This document shows, piece after piece, positions 8,563 to 15,891 of a DNA stretch of 64,000 nt (positions are counted from its first letter, which is position 1; each line of letters begins with the position of its first letter). Source of the DNA: Bhargavaea cecembensis DSE10. GTDB taxonomy: Bacteria > Bacillota > Bacilli > Bacillales_A > Planococcaceae. The notes beneath the pieces were generated by a model. It ran no database searches, was not told the origin of the DNA, and saw only the letters and a program-made list of their open reading frames with translations. Made by a program: the position numbers and the translations under genes. Where the stretch lies: positions 94,382 through 158,381 of the forward strand of contig NZ_AOFT01000009.1 in assembly GCF_000348905.1 (NCBI RefSeq), written 5' to 3'.

Positions 8563-10278
8563 TTACCAGTTGATAAAGCCTTTGGATCCGGGAGGTGCAT
8601 CCTGAATCATGTGGGTGATCGGAAACGTGTAGGCGAGAAGGATCAGGGCGACTGCGATGCCGATCCAGATCCACCAGTTTTCAAGCCACCTTGGTGTTGC
8701 CGAAGCATCGCTTTCCGCAATCGGGAACTCTGCATACAGGTCACCCTCTTCGGAACGCGGTTCAATCAGCCAGAGCCGGAATACGATGACCATCAGCAGC
8801 ATCGCTGAGAAGAACAGGATGATTCCGCCAAGAGCCAGTGTCGATGTATTTGAGAAGAATCCGTCAAACCAGCCCAGTACCGTAGGATGATCACTGTAAT
8901 TGGAGTGCTGCGTCCGCCGCGGAGCACCGAGCAGTCCGAGTACGTGCTGTGCGGTGGACATAAAGAGCATGCCTACCGACCAGGAAATGATCTGGACAAA
9001 TGCCAGCTTTTTGGTCGTCTTTGTAAGTGTCCGTCCCGTCAGATAAGGAATCAGCCAGAACGAGATGCCCATGAATGTCATGGCGACCGGTGTTCCGACC
9101 GTGATGTGGAAGTGCCCGACTACCCAGAGCGTGTTATGCACCAATTCATTCAGCTGAAAACTGGTATTGATGATCCCCCCTGCTCCGCCGGGGATAAAGA
9201 ATACCATCGCGATAAAGAGCGAGGTAAAGCGAATGTCGTGCCAAGGCAGTTTGCCGACCCATCCGAACAGCCCCTTGGCCCCTTTCTGGCGACCCGAGAT
9301 CTCAAAGGTCGCAAACAGCGAGAATGCGGTCATAAGAGTCGGAATGACGACCATGAAGGTAAGCGTGACCTGAAGGAATTTCCAGAAGTCGGCGACGCCC
9401 GGCTCGGTCAGCTGGTGGTGAAGGCCGACCGGAATGGAAAACAGGATAAAGAGCAGGAAGGACAGGCGCGCCAGGGAATCACTGAACACTCTTGTTCCGA
9501 GCAGCTTCGGGACGACCAGATACCAGGCCATATAGGCAGGAAGCAGCCAGAAGTAGACCAGCGGGTGGCCGAAAAACCAGAAGAGTGTCCGGCTCAGTTC
9601 GACGTTGATCGTATCCACCCACCCGAATGCCCAGGGAATGTACATGAAGACAACAGCGGCGACAACACCGAGACAGGCGATGATCCACATGATCAGTGTC
9701 GAAATGGTCATGAATGCGAACAGAGGACTCATGACACCCGGATTGGCTTTTCTCCACTTCACGTAGTGGGCGATCAGCGAAAAGCTGATGATCCAGGTAC
9801 CGATGATCAGGAGGGCAAGGGATACGTAGAACCAGCCGCTGGCTTTAAGAGGTGCATAAAACGTGTAGAGGACACTTGCCCGTCCCGACAGGATTTCGAT
9901 GGTTGCCCATACGGTACCGGCAGCTGCCACGAAAAATCCGATCCAGGACCAGCGGGCCACTTTCGGGCCGAAGCTGCCGAGCGACCTGCTCATCCCGGTG
10001 ATCAGGAAGGCATAGATGAAGAACGTTGTGTAGACAAGGGCCAGCGTGACTCCGTGTACAGTCAGAACCTGATAATAGTCCAGCCAGACGGGCAATTGGA
10101 TCATCTCATTGCGCATGAACACCTGGATCAGACCACAGAGGGTGCCGACCAAAAACGCCGTATAGGCGAAACCGATATTCCACAGGGCCAATTTCCGTTC
10201 GGACGCAGCTGCCGTACCCGCAACAGCGGATGATGTGTGCCGACCCGCAAGAGGTCCGCGGTCAGAGTGCAGAATCAT
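8563..10278 (-). CDS. cbaA: Cytochrome ba3-type (b(o/a)3) cytochrome c oxidase subunit I
   Basis: 571 residues with about 13 hydrophobic segments. The B-family heme-copper oxidase features are visible: the low-spin heme histidine H75 in LTVHGVTLAL, the FFGHPLVYFWLLPAY segment with the His-Tyr pair of the CuB site, and VVGHFHITVGT near the high-spin heme. It reduces oxygen to water at the cell membrane and pumps protons, with high oxygen affinity typical of the ba3 class. Its start overlaps the subunit II stop (ATGA). Together with subunits IIA and II and the 28-residue protein it forms one operon behind an Fnr-controlled promoter. Confidence 0.93.
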   Translation of the reverse strand: MILHSDRGPLAGRHTSSAVAGTAAASERKLALWNIGFAYTAFLVGTLCGLIQVFMRNEMIQLPVWLDYYQVLTVHGVTLALVYTTFFIYAFLITGMSRSLGSFGPKVARWSWIGFFVAAAGTVWATIEILSGRASVLYTFYAPLKASGWFYVSLALLIIGTWIISFSLIAHYVKWRKANPGVMSPLFAFMTISTLIMWIIACLGVVAAVVFMYIPWAFGWVDTINVELSRTLFWFFGHPLVYFWLLPAYMAWYLVVPKLLGTRVFSDSLARLSFLLFILFSIPVGLHHQLTEPGVADFWKFLQVTLTFMVVIPTLMTAFSLFATFEISGRQKGAKGLFGWVGKLPWHDIRFTSLFIAMVFFIPGGAGGIINTSFQLNELVHNTLWVVGHFHITVGTPVAMTFMGISFWLIPYLTGRTLTKTTKKLAFVQIISWSVGMLFMSTAQHVLGLLGAPRRTQHSNYSDHPTVLGWFDGFFSNTSTLALGGIILFFSAMLLMVIVFRLWLIEPRSEEGDLYAEFPIAESDASATPRWLENWWIWIGIAVALILLAYTFPITHMIQDAPPGSKGFINW

Positions 10279-10751
10279 TCCTCAACCACCTCGATTTCTG
10301 TATGCATGAAGTGATGGCCTGTACCGCAATATTCATTGCAGAGAATCAGATAAGTTCCCGGATCCCTGAAGGTATAGCTTTTCTCGTTGACCTGCCCCGG
10401 AACGACCATCATGTTCACTTTTGTTCTGGGAATCGTAAAGCTGTGGATGACGTCCTTGCTGGTTACTTTGAAGATGATTTCTTTGCCGGCCGGAACTTTG
10501 ATCTCCGATGGCTCATATCCATAGGCCATGGCCTTGATCACGACTTCATAGGTATCATCGTCAATCTGATGGACACCCGGATTATCGAAAGGTGCCGTAA
10601 CATCCACTTTCTCAGGATCAATTTTCTTCATGCCGCCAGCCGGTGTCTGGCCCTGGGCAAAAGCCTGGACTCCGACGATGCCGAGGAATACGGTCAGCAT
10701 GGCGATTCCGAATATCAGCCAGATTTTCTCGAACTTGTGAAGATGCATCAT
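10275..10751 (-). CDS. cbaB: Cytochrome c oxidase subunit II, ba3 type, with CuA site
   Basis: 158 residues. One N-terminal membrane anchor (about 10-32) is followed by an extracytoplasmic cupredoxin domain. The dinuclear CuA ligands are in place: H103 (VIHSFTIP), C138 and C142 (CNEYC), H146 and M149, with E140 giving the backbone ligand. It takes electrons from cytochrome c and passes them to subunit I. The short length and single anchor are characteristic of ba3 oxidases, unlike the two-anchor aa3 subunit II. Confidence 0.93.
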   Translation of the reverse strand: MMHLHKFEKIWLIFGIAMLTVFLGIVGVQAFAQGQTPAGGMKKIDPEKVDVTAPFDNPGVHQIDDDTYEVVIKAMAYGYEPSEIKVPAGKEIIFKVTSKDVIHSFTIPRTKVNMMVVPGQVNEKSYTFRDPGTYLILCNEYCGTGHHFMHTEIEVVEE

Positions 10752-10766
10752 GTTTCTCCCCTCTCT

Positions 10767-10889
10767 TTAAAGTGCCACATACATGGCGTAGACAGCCGCC
10801 CACATCACGGCGATGAGAACCCCGACTACCAGCACACTGATCAGCGTGCCCCGCAAATCCGCTTCGTGCGGGTTCCTATTGTTTTTCAT
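10767..10889 (-). CDS. Cytochrome c oxidase subunit IIA (small single-helix subunit)
   Basis: 40 residues from the ATG at 10889, with GGAGG ten bases upstream. A polar start (MKNNRNPHEADLRGTLISV) is followed by one hydrophobic helix (about 14-38). Both match the short subunit IIA that supplies the second helix missing from ba3 subunit II. It ends 16 bases before subunit II starts and is the first gene of the operon, about 28 bases from the predicted transcription start. Confidence 0.88.
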   Translation of the reverse strand: MKNNRNPHEADLRGTLISVLVVGVLIAVMWAAVYAMYVAL

Positions 10890-10917
10890 CTCCAACCATC
10901 CTCCCGGTCAGTTTCTA

Positions 10918-10967
10918 TAGTCCTATCTTAAAATTCGGCACATCCCGAAACTGTGATAAACATCACA
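10918..10967 (-). promoter_or_regulatory. Class II Fnr-dependent promoter of the ba3 oxidase operon
   Basis: A perfect TGTGA-N6-TCACA palindrome (10952-10967, TGTGATAAACATCACA) matches the Bacillus Fnr/CRP consensus. On the minus strand a TAAGAT -10 box lies at 10930-10925 with no good -35 box. Taking +1 seven bases beyond the -10 (about 10918), the palindrome centre falls at -41.5, the class II activator position. The gene immediately upstream on the same strand is fnr itself. Confidence 0.8.
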
Positions 10968-11026
10968 CGATTTCCGCTGATTTCGGGGCCGCTGTAATAA
11001 AATAGACAAAAAGGCCCCGGTCTTCC

Positions 11027-11046
11027 GCAATGCATCCGTGCATTGC
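11027..11046. repeat. Short perfect inverted repeat between fnr and the oxidase promoter
   Basis: GCAATGCA and TGCATTGC flank TCCG, giving an eight-base-pair perfect stem with a four-base loop. It lies between the fnr terminator and the Fnr box. A second, looser inverted repeat (GGGGCC near 10985 and GGCCCC near 11014) sits beside it. Neither is followed by a T run, so they are not obvious terminators. Confidence 0.55.
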
Positions 11047-11063
11047 AAAAGTCTGGGTACATC

Positions 11064-11098
11064 TGAAAAGCCCGCCTGCATTTCCCGCAGGCGGGCTT
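11064..11098 (-). terminator. Terminator of fnr
   Basis: A ten-base-pair stem (GCCCGCCTGC / GCAGGCGGGC) is followed on the minus strand by TTTTC. It lies 22 bases after the fnr stop and separates fnr from the oxidase promoter. Confidence 0.85.
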
Positions 11099-11119
11099 AC
11101 TTCTTATATGGTGGTGCGG

Positions 11120-11815
11120 CTACTCGATACTGCAGATTTCCACAGGGCAGTTTTCACAGTGCATCGCATCCCGGAGATAACCGATATCGGTCAGCACAAT
11201 CCTGCCATTGTCCATCCGAATCTTTCCGTTACGTTTCAGTTCCGACAGCATCCGGTTGGCCACTTCCCGGGCCATCCCGCAGAAGTTGGCCAATTCCTGG
11301 TTGGTCAGTTCCAGATCAATCAGGATTCCGCCGCCTTCCGCCGGGACACCGTAACTGTTTGACATCCGGATCAGCGTCGAATACAGGGCGCCTTTTTTTC
11401 CGTGCAGGATAAGATCGCGAAACTTTGACTGAGTCCGTTGCTGGAGGATTCCCATCCATTTCATGTAGGCGATCGAAAGCTCATGCTCCAGGTAAAGAAG
11501 CTCCTCCAGGCGGTCCTTCGGAATGGCTTGAACCGTCGTCTCTTCTGTCGCCTTCGCTTCCACGGTGTAGGCGGCCGGCGGACAGAACGGCATGACCTCA
11601 CCGATAAAGTCCCCTTCACCGCAGATTCGGAACGTAATTTCACGCCCGTCCGGCGTCACTTTGCCGACCCGGACTTTTCCCGTCTCCACATAGTACAGGG
11701 TTTCCGCCTGCTCGCCCTCCCTGAACAGGTACTCCCCCTTACCGATCGGAATGCTTCCCGCCGATGCTTTCAGAATGCCCGTCATGCCGTCGACGGCCGA
11801 TAATGTGCGGTCCAT
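11120..11815 (-). CDS. fnr: Oxygen-sensing Crp/Fnr-family regulator Fnr with C-terminal Fe-S cluster
   Basis: 231 residues with AAAGGAAG upstream of the ATG. It has an N-terminal cyclic-nucleotide-binding-like domain (about 15-125), a dimer helix, and a C-terminal winged helix with the recognition segment CGMAREVANRMLSEL (R183, E184, R188, the CRP-like pattern that reads TGTGA). C220, C223 and C228 near the end plus D134 match the four ligands of the Bacillus subtilis Fnr [4Fe-4S] cluster (C227, C230, C235, D141) with a constant offset of seven. It should therefore activate genes at low oxygen; the adjacent oxidase operon has a fitting site. A small zinc-ribbon gene lies 30 bases upstream. 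Confidence 0.9.
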   Translation of the reverse strand: MDRTLSAVDGMTGILKASAGSIPIGKGEYLFREGEQAETLYYVETGKVRVGKVTPDGREITFRICGEGDFIGEVMPFCPPAAYTVEAKATEETTVQAIPKDRLEELLYLEHELSIAYMKWMGILQQRTQSKFRDLILHGKKGALYSTLIRMSNSYGVPAEGGGILIDLELTNQELANFCGMAREVANRMLSELKRNGKIRMDNGRIVLTDIGYLRDAMHCENCPVEICSIE

Positions 11816-11845
11816 TGCGCCACTTCCTTTGTCCGTGAATCCCGG

Positions 11846-11992
11846 TCAGGCCTTTTTGTAAGCCCTGCGCTCGGCATATTCTCCGCATGCCGGGCACACC
11901 TTGATGACATGGCCGCGGTCCCTGCGATACGTGCGCAGAAGAGAAGTCTTGCGCTTGCAGATTCCGCATTTTTTCTTAAACAGTCCCAACAA
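11846..11992 (-). CDS. Small zinc-ribbon-like protein, TTG start
   Basis: 48 residues read from a TTG at 11992, with GGAG ten bases upstream. Four cysteines form two CxxC pairs (C9/C12 and C33/C36) about 20 residues apart in a very basic protein (FKKKC at the start, RRAYKKA at the end), the layout of a small zinc ribbon. Two other frames are open over the same bases but lack this pattern. It ends 30 bases before fnr and probably shares its transcript. No function is known; RNA or DNA binding would be a guess. Confidence 0.6.
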   Translation of the reverse strand: MLGLFKKKCGICKRKTSLLRTYRRDRGHVIKVCPACGEYAERRAYKKA

Positions 11993-12026
11993 TCTTTACA
12001 CACTCCAATTCCTGATGATGCCTTTG

Positions 12027-12689
12027 TTACTCTCCGCTGCTGCTCCGGGTAATCTGCCCGGCTGCATCCAGACTGAATACCGTTCCGTTTGACAAAGAAG
12101 CCGTCAGCGGATGGATTTCAGCATCTTTTTTTGAGAAATACCATCTGCGCCCATCGGGAACCAGAACGAAGTAGGCGTCACCGCTGCCGATGAAATTTAG
12201 TTCATCTGGCTCCAGATCCGTGCCGCGCAGCGGCAGCCCTGCATCAAACAGCGTCTGCCCTGCCTGCTGCACATCACCTGTCACCAGTCCGACCTCACTG
12301 ATATTCAGGAAAGACGATCGGGTGATATCCCCATAGACGTCTTTTCTCCTCCGGCCGATGAGTTCGACGACATTGCCTGCCGGGTCCTCGAAATACATCG
12401 AGTCGGCATCAAATGCACGGAAATATACCTCATCCACGCCATCTTCCCAATTTAGCGGGACACGGTCCTGGATCCAGTGCTTCAGCATGGAAAACTGATT
12501 GCCTGGGATGTTGATTGCAAAATGGTAAAAGGCCGGCCGGTCCGCGGCAACAAACGTCACATCGGTCGTCCCGATTCTGACAGTAAAGCGGTCTTCCGCT
12601 CTTTCTGTGATTTCCAGCTCAAGAATATTGCCATAAAAACGCCGCATCGCAGCGAGCTGATCTGTGTATAATGTCACCGATTTAAACAA
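12027..12689 (-). CDS. VOC-family (glyoxalase/bleomycin-resistance fold) protein
   Basis: 220 residues from a TTG at 12689, chosen because GGGGTG lies six bases upstream and a TATAAT box at 12725-12720 puts transcription start near 12713, so the in-frame ATG at 12710 would have no ribosome binding site. Two paired beta-alpha-beta-beta-beta modules are visible: FKSVTLYTDQLAAMRRFYGNILEL with DSMYFEDPAGNVVELIGR, then FLNISEVGLVTGDVQQAGQTLFD onward. The family covers lyases, dioxygenases and drug-binding proteins; the substrate here is unknown. Confidence 0.78.
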   Translation of the reverse strand: MFKSVTLYTDQLAAMRRFYGNILELEITERAEDRFTVRIGTTDVTFVAADRPAFYHFAINIPGNQFSMLKHWIQDRVPLNWEDGVDEVYFRAFDADSMYFEDPAGNVVELIGRRRKDVYGDITRSSFLNISEVGLVTGDVQQAGQTLFDAGLPLRGTDLEPDELNFIGSGDAYFVLVPDGRRWYFSKKDAEIHPLTASLSNGTVFSLDAAGQITRSSSGE

Positions 12690-12719
12690 ACGGTTCACCC
12701 CGCTTTTCATACTGTTTCC

Positions 12720-12725
12720 ATTATA
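12720..12725 (-). promoter_or_regulatory. -10 box of the VOC-family gene
   Basis: A perfect TATAAT reads on the minus strand at 12725-12720, with no good -35 box at the usual distance. It places transcription start only a few bases before the ATG at 12710, which argues for the TTG start at 12689. Confidence 0.5.
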
Positions 12726-12795
12726 ACACGGCCGCCATTTCCCCACCGCACCATCAGGAAGCAATGAACTGTTTTTTCTCCCCCACACATTTCCA

Positions 12796-13066
12796 TTGCA
12801 TCCCGGCCAGTTTTGCCCTATACTCTAAATACAAGCTGCATTGACCGTATTGATTATAAAGTTAAACCTTTGAGCTGAAATAGGGAGTTTAAAAACGAGA
12901 TCGGAATGATAGGCTCCGGACCTTTTTCCGGAGACGTGCAGGAACATCTCTGAGGACACCCACTTTGTGGAGTGATGGTTTTTAACTTTCTAATTTTCCT
13001 ACGGCAAAGGCGGCTTCTTATTTTGACATTAACCGGCCAGTCCGTTCCACGGACTGGCCTTTTTCA
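12796..13066 (+). ncRNA. Structured noncoding RNA with own promoter and terminator (6S-RNA-like candidate) upstream of ypsA
   Basis: A clear promoter (TTGCAT at 12796, 17-base spacer, TATACT at 12819) predicts a transcript from about 12831. It ends at a strong terminator (GGCCAGTCCG / CGGACTGGCC followed by TTTTT, near 13040-13066), giving about 235 nt. No credible coding frame lies within. Nested complementary segments are visible: CCTTTG/CAAAGG, TAGG/CCTA, TTAAAAAC/GTTTTTAA, GAGAT/ATCTC and an apical CTCCGGA/TCCGGAG. A small side hairpin (CAC-CAC/GTG-GTG) lies on the 3' strand. A long hairpin with a central bubble and side hairpin is the 6S RNA plan, but identity is not proven. A cis-acting leader of ypsA is the alternative. 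Confidence 0.6.
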
Positions 13067-13094
13067 TTTATTCTCCGCAGAAAGGATGACGCTG

Positions 13095-13661
13095 ATGCTA
13101 AAACGGCTGCTGGTTAGCGGCTATAAGCCGCATGAACTCGGGATATTCAATGATAAGCATCCGGGAATCGCCGTGATCCGCAGGGCGATCACCGGCAGGA
13201 TCCGCGGTCTGCTGGAAGATGAAGGCCTTGAGTGGGTGATTGTGAGCGGGCAGCCGGGTGTTGAAACCTGGGCTGCCGAAGCTGCTTATGAATTGCGGCG
13301 CAAAGAATATCCCGAACTGAAAGTCGCGGTCATCACGCCATTCCTTGAGCAGGAGAAGAACTGGAACGATTCCAGGAAGCTTGCATATGAGTCCATCATC
13401 GGGAAGGCGGACTTTACGACCGTCCTGATGAACCGGCCTTATGAAGGTCCGTGGCAGTTTTCCGAGAGGGATAAGTTTCTCCTCCGCAACTCGGACGGCC
13501 TGCTCCTGGTCTATGATGAGGAGAATGAGGGATCTCCCAAATGGTTGCGCAAACTCGCTCTTCCCGCTTCAGAACAGGGCCATTACGAGCTGCTCACCAT
13601 TTCTGCCGAAGACCTCAACTTTGCCGCAGAAGAGATGCGGATGGAAGAAGAAGGCTGGTAA
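13095..13661 (+). CDS. ypsA: YpsA-family SLOG-fold protein (DUF1273)
   Basis: 188 residues. The ATG at 13095 has AAAGG nine bases upstream; the frame is open back to 12972 but that part lies in the structured RNA and its terminator. Typical YpsA features are MLKRLLVSGYKPHELGIFNDKHPGI, WVIVSGQPGVETWAAEAA (the glycine-rich nucleotide-binding part of the SLOG/Rossmann fold) and a late SDGLLLVYDEENEGSPKW. In Bacillus and Staphylococcus, YpsA affects cell division. Here it follows the structured RNA's terminator by about 30 bases, so read-through could control it. Confidence 0.88.
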   Translation: MLKRLLVSGYKPHELGIFNDKHPGIAVIRRAITGRIRGLLEDEGLEWVIVSGQPGVETWAAEAAYELRRKEYPELKVAVITPFLEQEKNWNDSRKLAYESIIGKADFTTVLMNRPYEGPWQFSERDKFLLRNSDGLLLVYDEENEGSPKWLRKLALPASEQGHYELLTISAEDLNFAAEEMRMEEEGW

Positions 13662-13716
13662 GTCTGCTGTTTTAACGGGAATGCCCATTATCCTTTTATC
13701 GATCCTGAATACGGCA

Positions 13717-13749
13717 AAAAGCCATCACTTTTCGAAAGTGATGGCTTTT
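13717..13749. terminator. Bidirectional terminator between ypsA and the convergent gene
   Basis: AAAAGCCATCACTTT and its exact complement flank TCG, with A/T runs on both sides. It serves both ypsA (plus) and the gene ending at 13781 (minus). Confidence 0.92.
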
Positions 13750-13780
13750 AATGATCGGTTCCTGCAGTCGGCTGAACTTA

Positions 13781-14455
13781 TCAGAGTACGAACTCGGTAT
13801 TCACGTAGACAAGTGTCCAGTGGTCGGCATCAAGTAGATCTTCGATTTTGAGTTTCTCGCCGTGGCCGAGCCAGACATCATCTCCCATGACCGCGACGAC
13901 CATCGAACGGCCGCCATTATGCAGGTTCAGATAAATGTCTCCGATATTCGGCTGGATTTCCTGTGTCCTGGATAGCTTCGCCCCAAGCTTTGCATCTTCT
14001 GCAAGTGTCTCCTCGGATACAAGAGATGCGTCCTGATAAGCGATGTTCCGGGCTTCCGGGTTACGCCCTTCCTGCAGCACAACGAATTCCTTGCGCTTGA
14101 TCGGATTCTGGCGGCCCGTAACGACTGTCCGTCCTTCGATCTGCTCGACTTTCTCAAATTCGTTGAGACCATAATGGCTCATCGGTTCCGGATCCGGCTT
14201 TGTAACCAGAATGTACCCGTCGACTTCCGGCTCGAGGTCTTCACGGATCGTATACCATTGCCCCATAAACATAAATGCATCCATGTGGCTTGGCCTGTGA
14301 AGCGTGATTTCTTCCGCCTTGCTTGTGACCTGTTCCATGTCTTTGATGCGGTACATGTGTACAGACTTTTTGGCAAGCGGGTTGATGGTGTAGACTTTGT
14401 GCAGCTCGTTTTTGTAATAAACGAACTGTCCTTTCCGTACCTGAAGTAATTTCAC
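13781..14455 (-). CDS. Conserved hypothetical protein of unknown function
   Basis: 224 residues; I do not recognise the family. The ATG at 14455 follows GGAGGGAGG. The protein is soluble, mixed alpha/beta and acidic. The N-terminal part (MKLLQVRKGQFVYYKNELHKVYTINPLAKKSVHMYRI) looks like a small beta barrel of the kind seen in SH3/KOW-like domains, and the last 60 residues contain a second beta-rich repeat (IGDIYLNLHNGGRSMVVAVMGDDVWLGHGEKL). No catalytic motif, signal peptide or membrane span is visible. It stands alone between a convergent terminator and an upstream XRE-type regulator on the same strand. Confidence 0.75.
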   Translation of the reverse strand: MKLLQVRKGQFVYYKNELHKVYTINPLAKKSVHMYRIKDMEQVTSKAEEITLHRPSHMDAFMFMGQWYTIREDLEPEVDGYILVTKPDPEPMSHYGLNEFEKVEQIEGRTVVTGRQNPIKRKEFVVLQEGRNPEARNIAYQDASLVSEETLAEDAKLGAKLSRTQEIQPNIGDIYLNLHNGGRSMVVAVMGDDVWLGHGEKLKIEDLLDADHWTLVYVNTEFVL

Positions 14456-14568
14456 TTCGTGTACCTCCCTCCTACAGTGGCTCTCGTTTCATCTTAAGGG
14501 ATGGGCGGACGGGTGTCCATGAACATGCAAAATTTTTTATCCGCATGTTCGGTTCAGATGCCAATCTT

Positions 14569-15012
14569 TTAGACATGCCGGCTTTTCAGCACGGTGATCA
14601 TCAAGAGTTCCCTGAGATCCTGTTCACTCATCCCGGGCAGCCGGGCAGTGATTTCTTCTATCATCCTTTCCCGTCCATCCCGGTCGCCATACATCCGATT
14701 GCCTGCCCGGACAAGGGAATCCGCCAATTCTTCAAGTCCGGTTTCTTCTGAACCGGCTGACCGGTCCGGTTCAAGAGCAGCGTACTCTTTTTCAGGGTCC
14801 TGTTCACCGGTCAGCAGGCTTTCTGCTGATATTCCGAATCTCTCGGATATGGTGACAATCCAACTGGCAGAAGGAGCGCTTTTGCCTTCCTCCCAATGCT
14901 TGATCCGGCTTGCCGAAGTGCCGATCTCTTTGCCGAAAGCCAGCATCGACAGCCCCTCCCGCTCACGGAGCGCCTTCAGCCGCCTGCCGAATGCAGCCTG
15001 ATTCCAAGCCAT
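14569..15012 (-). CDS. XRE-family helix-turn-helix regulator
   Basis: 147 residues from the ATG at 15012, where GGAGGGAG sits four bases upstream; the earlier in-frame ATG at 15042 lacks a site. Residues about 8-65 are a Cro/CI helix-turn-helix (FGRRLKALREREGLSMLAFGKEIGTSASRIKHWEEGKSAPSASWIVTISERFGI). The C-terminal 80 residues are acidic and helical, with no recognisable effector domain. Target genes are unknown; no clear operator was seen nearby. Confidence 0.85.
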   Translation of the reverse strand: MAWNQAAFGRRLKALREREGLSMLAFGKEIGTSASRIKHWEEGKSAPSASWIVTISERFGISAESLLTGEQDPEKEYAALEPDRSAGSEETGLEELADSLVRAGNRMYGDRDGRERMIEEITARLPGMSEQDLRELLMITVLKSRHV

Positions 15013-15218
15013 GGGGCTCCCTCCTTCTCTATTCCCCATCATAGCATAGCTTAACTTATTCAGAAATCACGGCTTATAGTTTATTTTTCCGTCATGCAGC
15101 AAGCGGCTCCTATTCCTTTTTCACCGAAGGCAATCTGCGAAACATCGCGAAATTTGTCTGATGTTTTCGATAACAGGTGGTACACTAAATACAATTCGAT
15201 GAAAAGGGGGCGTTTTGC

Positions 15219-15770
15219 CTGCAACAGCATTATTTCCTTGGAATTCGTATCCCTTCAGACGTTCAGAGGCTTGCTGATCAGTACCTGAATCAACACCGGC
15301 TGGCCGAACGGTACAAAGTTGTTTCGCATCCCGATGATCTCCATATCACCCTTTTTTACCTGGGAGCCTGCGATGATCGGATGATTTCCAAGCTTTCCGT
15401 CCAGCTCCGCTCCCTTTCCGAACGGCATCCCGGCTTCACGATACAGGTTGATGGGTTTAATTTCTTTGGTCCGTCCACGGGCCCGCGCGTTACCTACCTG
15501 TCCGTTACAAAAAATATGCTCCTTGAACGCCTTCAGAAGGATGTGTCCGCTGCCGTGACAGCGGTGACCGGCCTGCCATCAAAAGACCGTTTCGTTCCCC
15601 ACATTACGATCGCCAAAAAGAGAAAAACCGATGAGCGGCTTGCCCTCTCATCCGATTTATTTGATCCGTATCCGGTCTCTGTCGACAACTTCCATCTGTT
15701 TCAGATTCATCCGCACAATACACCGAAATACGAGCCAATTGAAACTTTCCCTTTGGGGAGGCCCGATTAA
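15219..15770 (+). CDS. thpR: RNA 2',3'-cyclic phosphodiesterase ThpR (2H phosphoesterase), CTG start
   Basis: 183 residues. Both 2H motifs are present: HITLFYLG in the first half and HITIAKKR in the second, the paired His-x-Thr/Ser residues that open 2',3'-cyclic phosphates in RNA. No ATG, GTG or TTG lies in frame between the preceding stop and the conserved beginning QQHYFLGIRIPS. The only good start is the CTG at 15219, with AGGGGG eight bases upstream. An annotation starting at the internal ATG 15381 would lose the first catalytic motif. It is a single gene closed by a terminator at 15773. Confidence 0.82.
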   Translation: MQQHYFLGIRIPSDVQRLADQYLNQHRLAERYKVVSHPDDLHITLFYLGACDDRMISKLSVQLRSLSERHPGFTIQVDGFNFFGPSTGPRVTYLSVTKNMLLERLQKDVSAAVTAVTGLPSKDRFVPHITIAKKRKTDERLALSSDLFDPYPVSVDNFHLFQIHPHNTPKYEPIETFPLGRPD

Positions 15771-15772
15771 AC

Positions 15773-15799
15773 GAACAGACCTGGTTCTGTTCTTTTTTT
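15773..15799 (+). terminator. Terminator of thpR
   Basis: The seven-base stem GAACAGA/TCTGTTC with a six-base loop is followed by seven T residues, three bases after the thpR stop codon. Confidence 0.88.
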
Positions 15800-15809
15800 G
15801 GATTGGTAC

Positions 15810-15839
15810 TTGTCAATAAGCAGTAGTATGGAATATACT
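15810..15839 (+). promoter_or_regulatory. Promoter of the padR operon with overlapping palindromic operator
   Basis: TTGTCA (15810) and TATACT (15834) are separated by 18 bases. A perfect inverted repeat AGTAT-GGAAT-ATACT (15825-15839) covers the -10 box, where a repressor would block RNA polymerase. PadR-type regulators usually repress their own operon, so this is the likely site; direct evidence is lacking. Confidence 0.6.
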
Positions 15840-15891
15840 GTTTGCATGGTACTGCTTTTTGCACAGTAGTTACAGACAGGCAGGTGAAATG

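Noticed and set aside
8887..10233. 448-codon plus-strand frame opposite the oxidase subunit I gene
   Set aside because: Codon mirror of a GC-rich gene; charged, low-complexity product and no ribosome binding site, while the minus strand has a complete oxidase subunit.
14519..14550. Inverted repeat GAACATGC/GCATGTTC downstream of the XRE gene
   Set aside because: The T-rich stretch is in the loop, not after the stem, so it is not a standard terminator; no other role could be supported.
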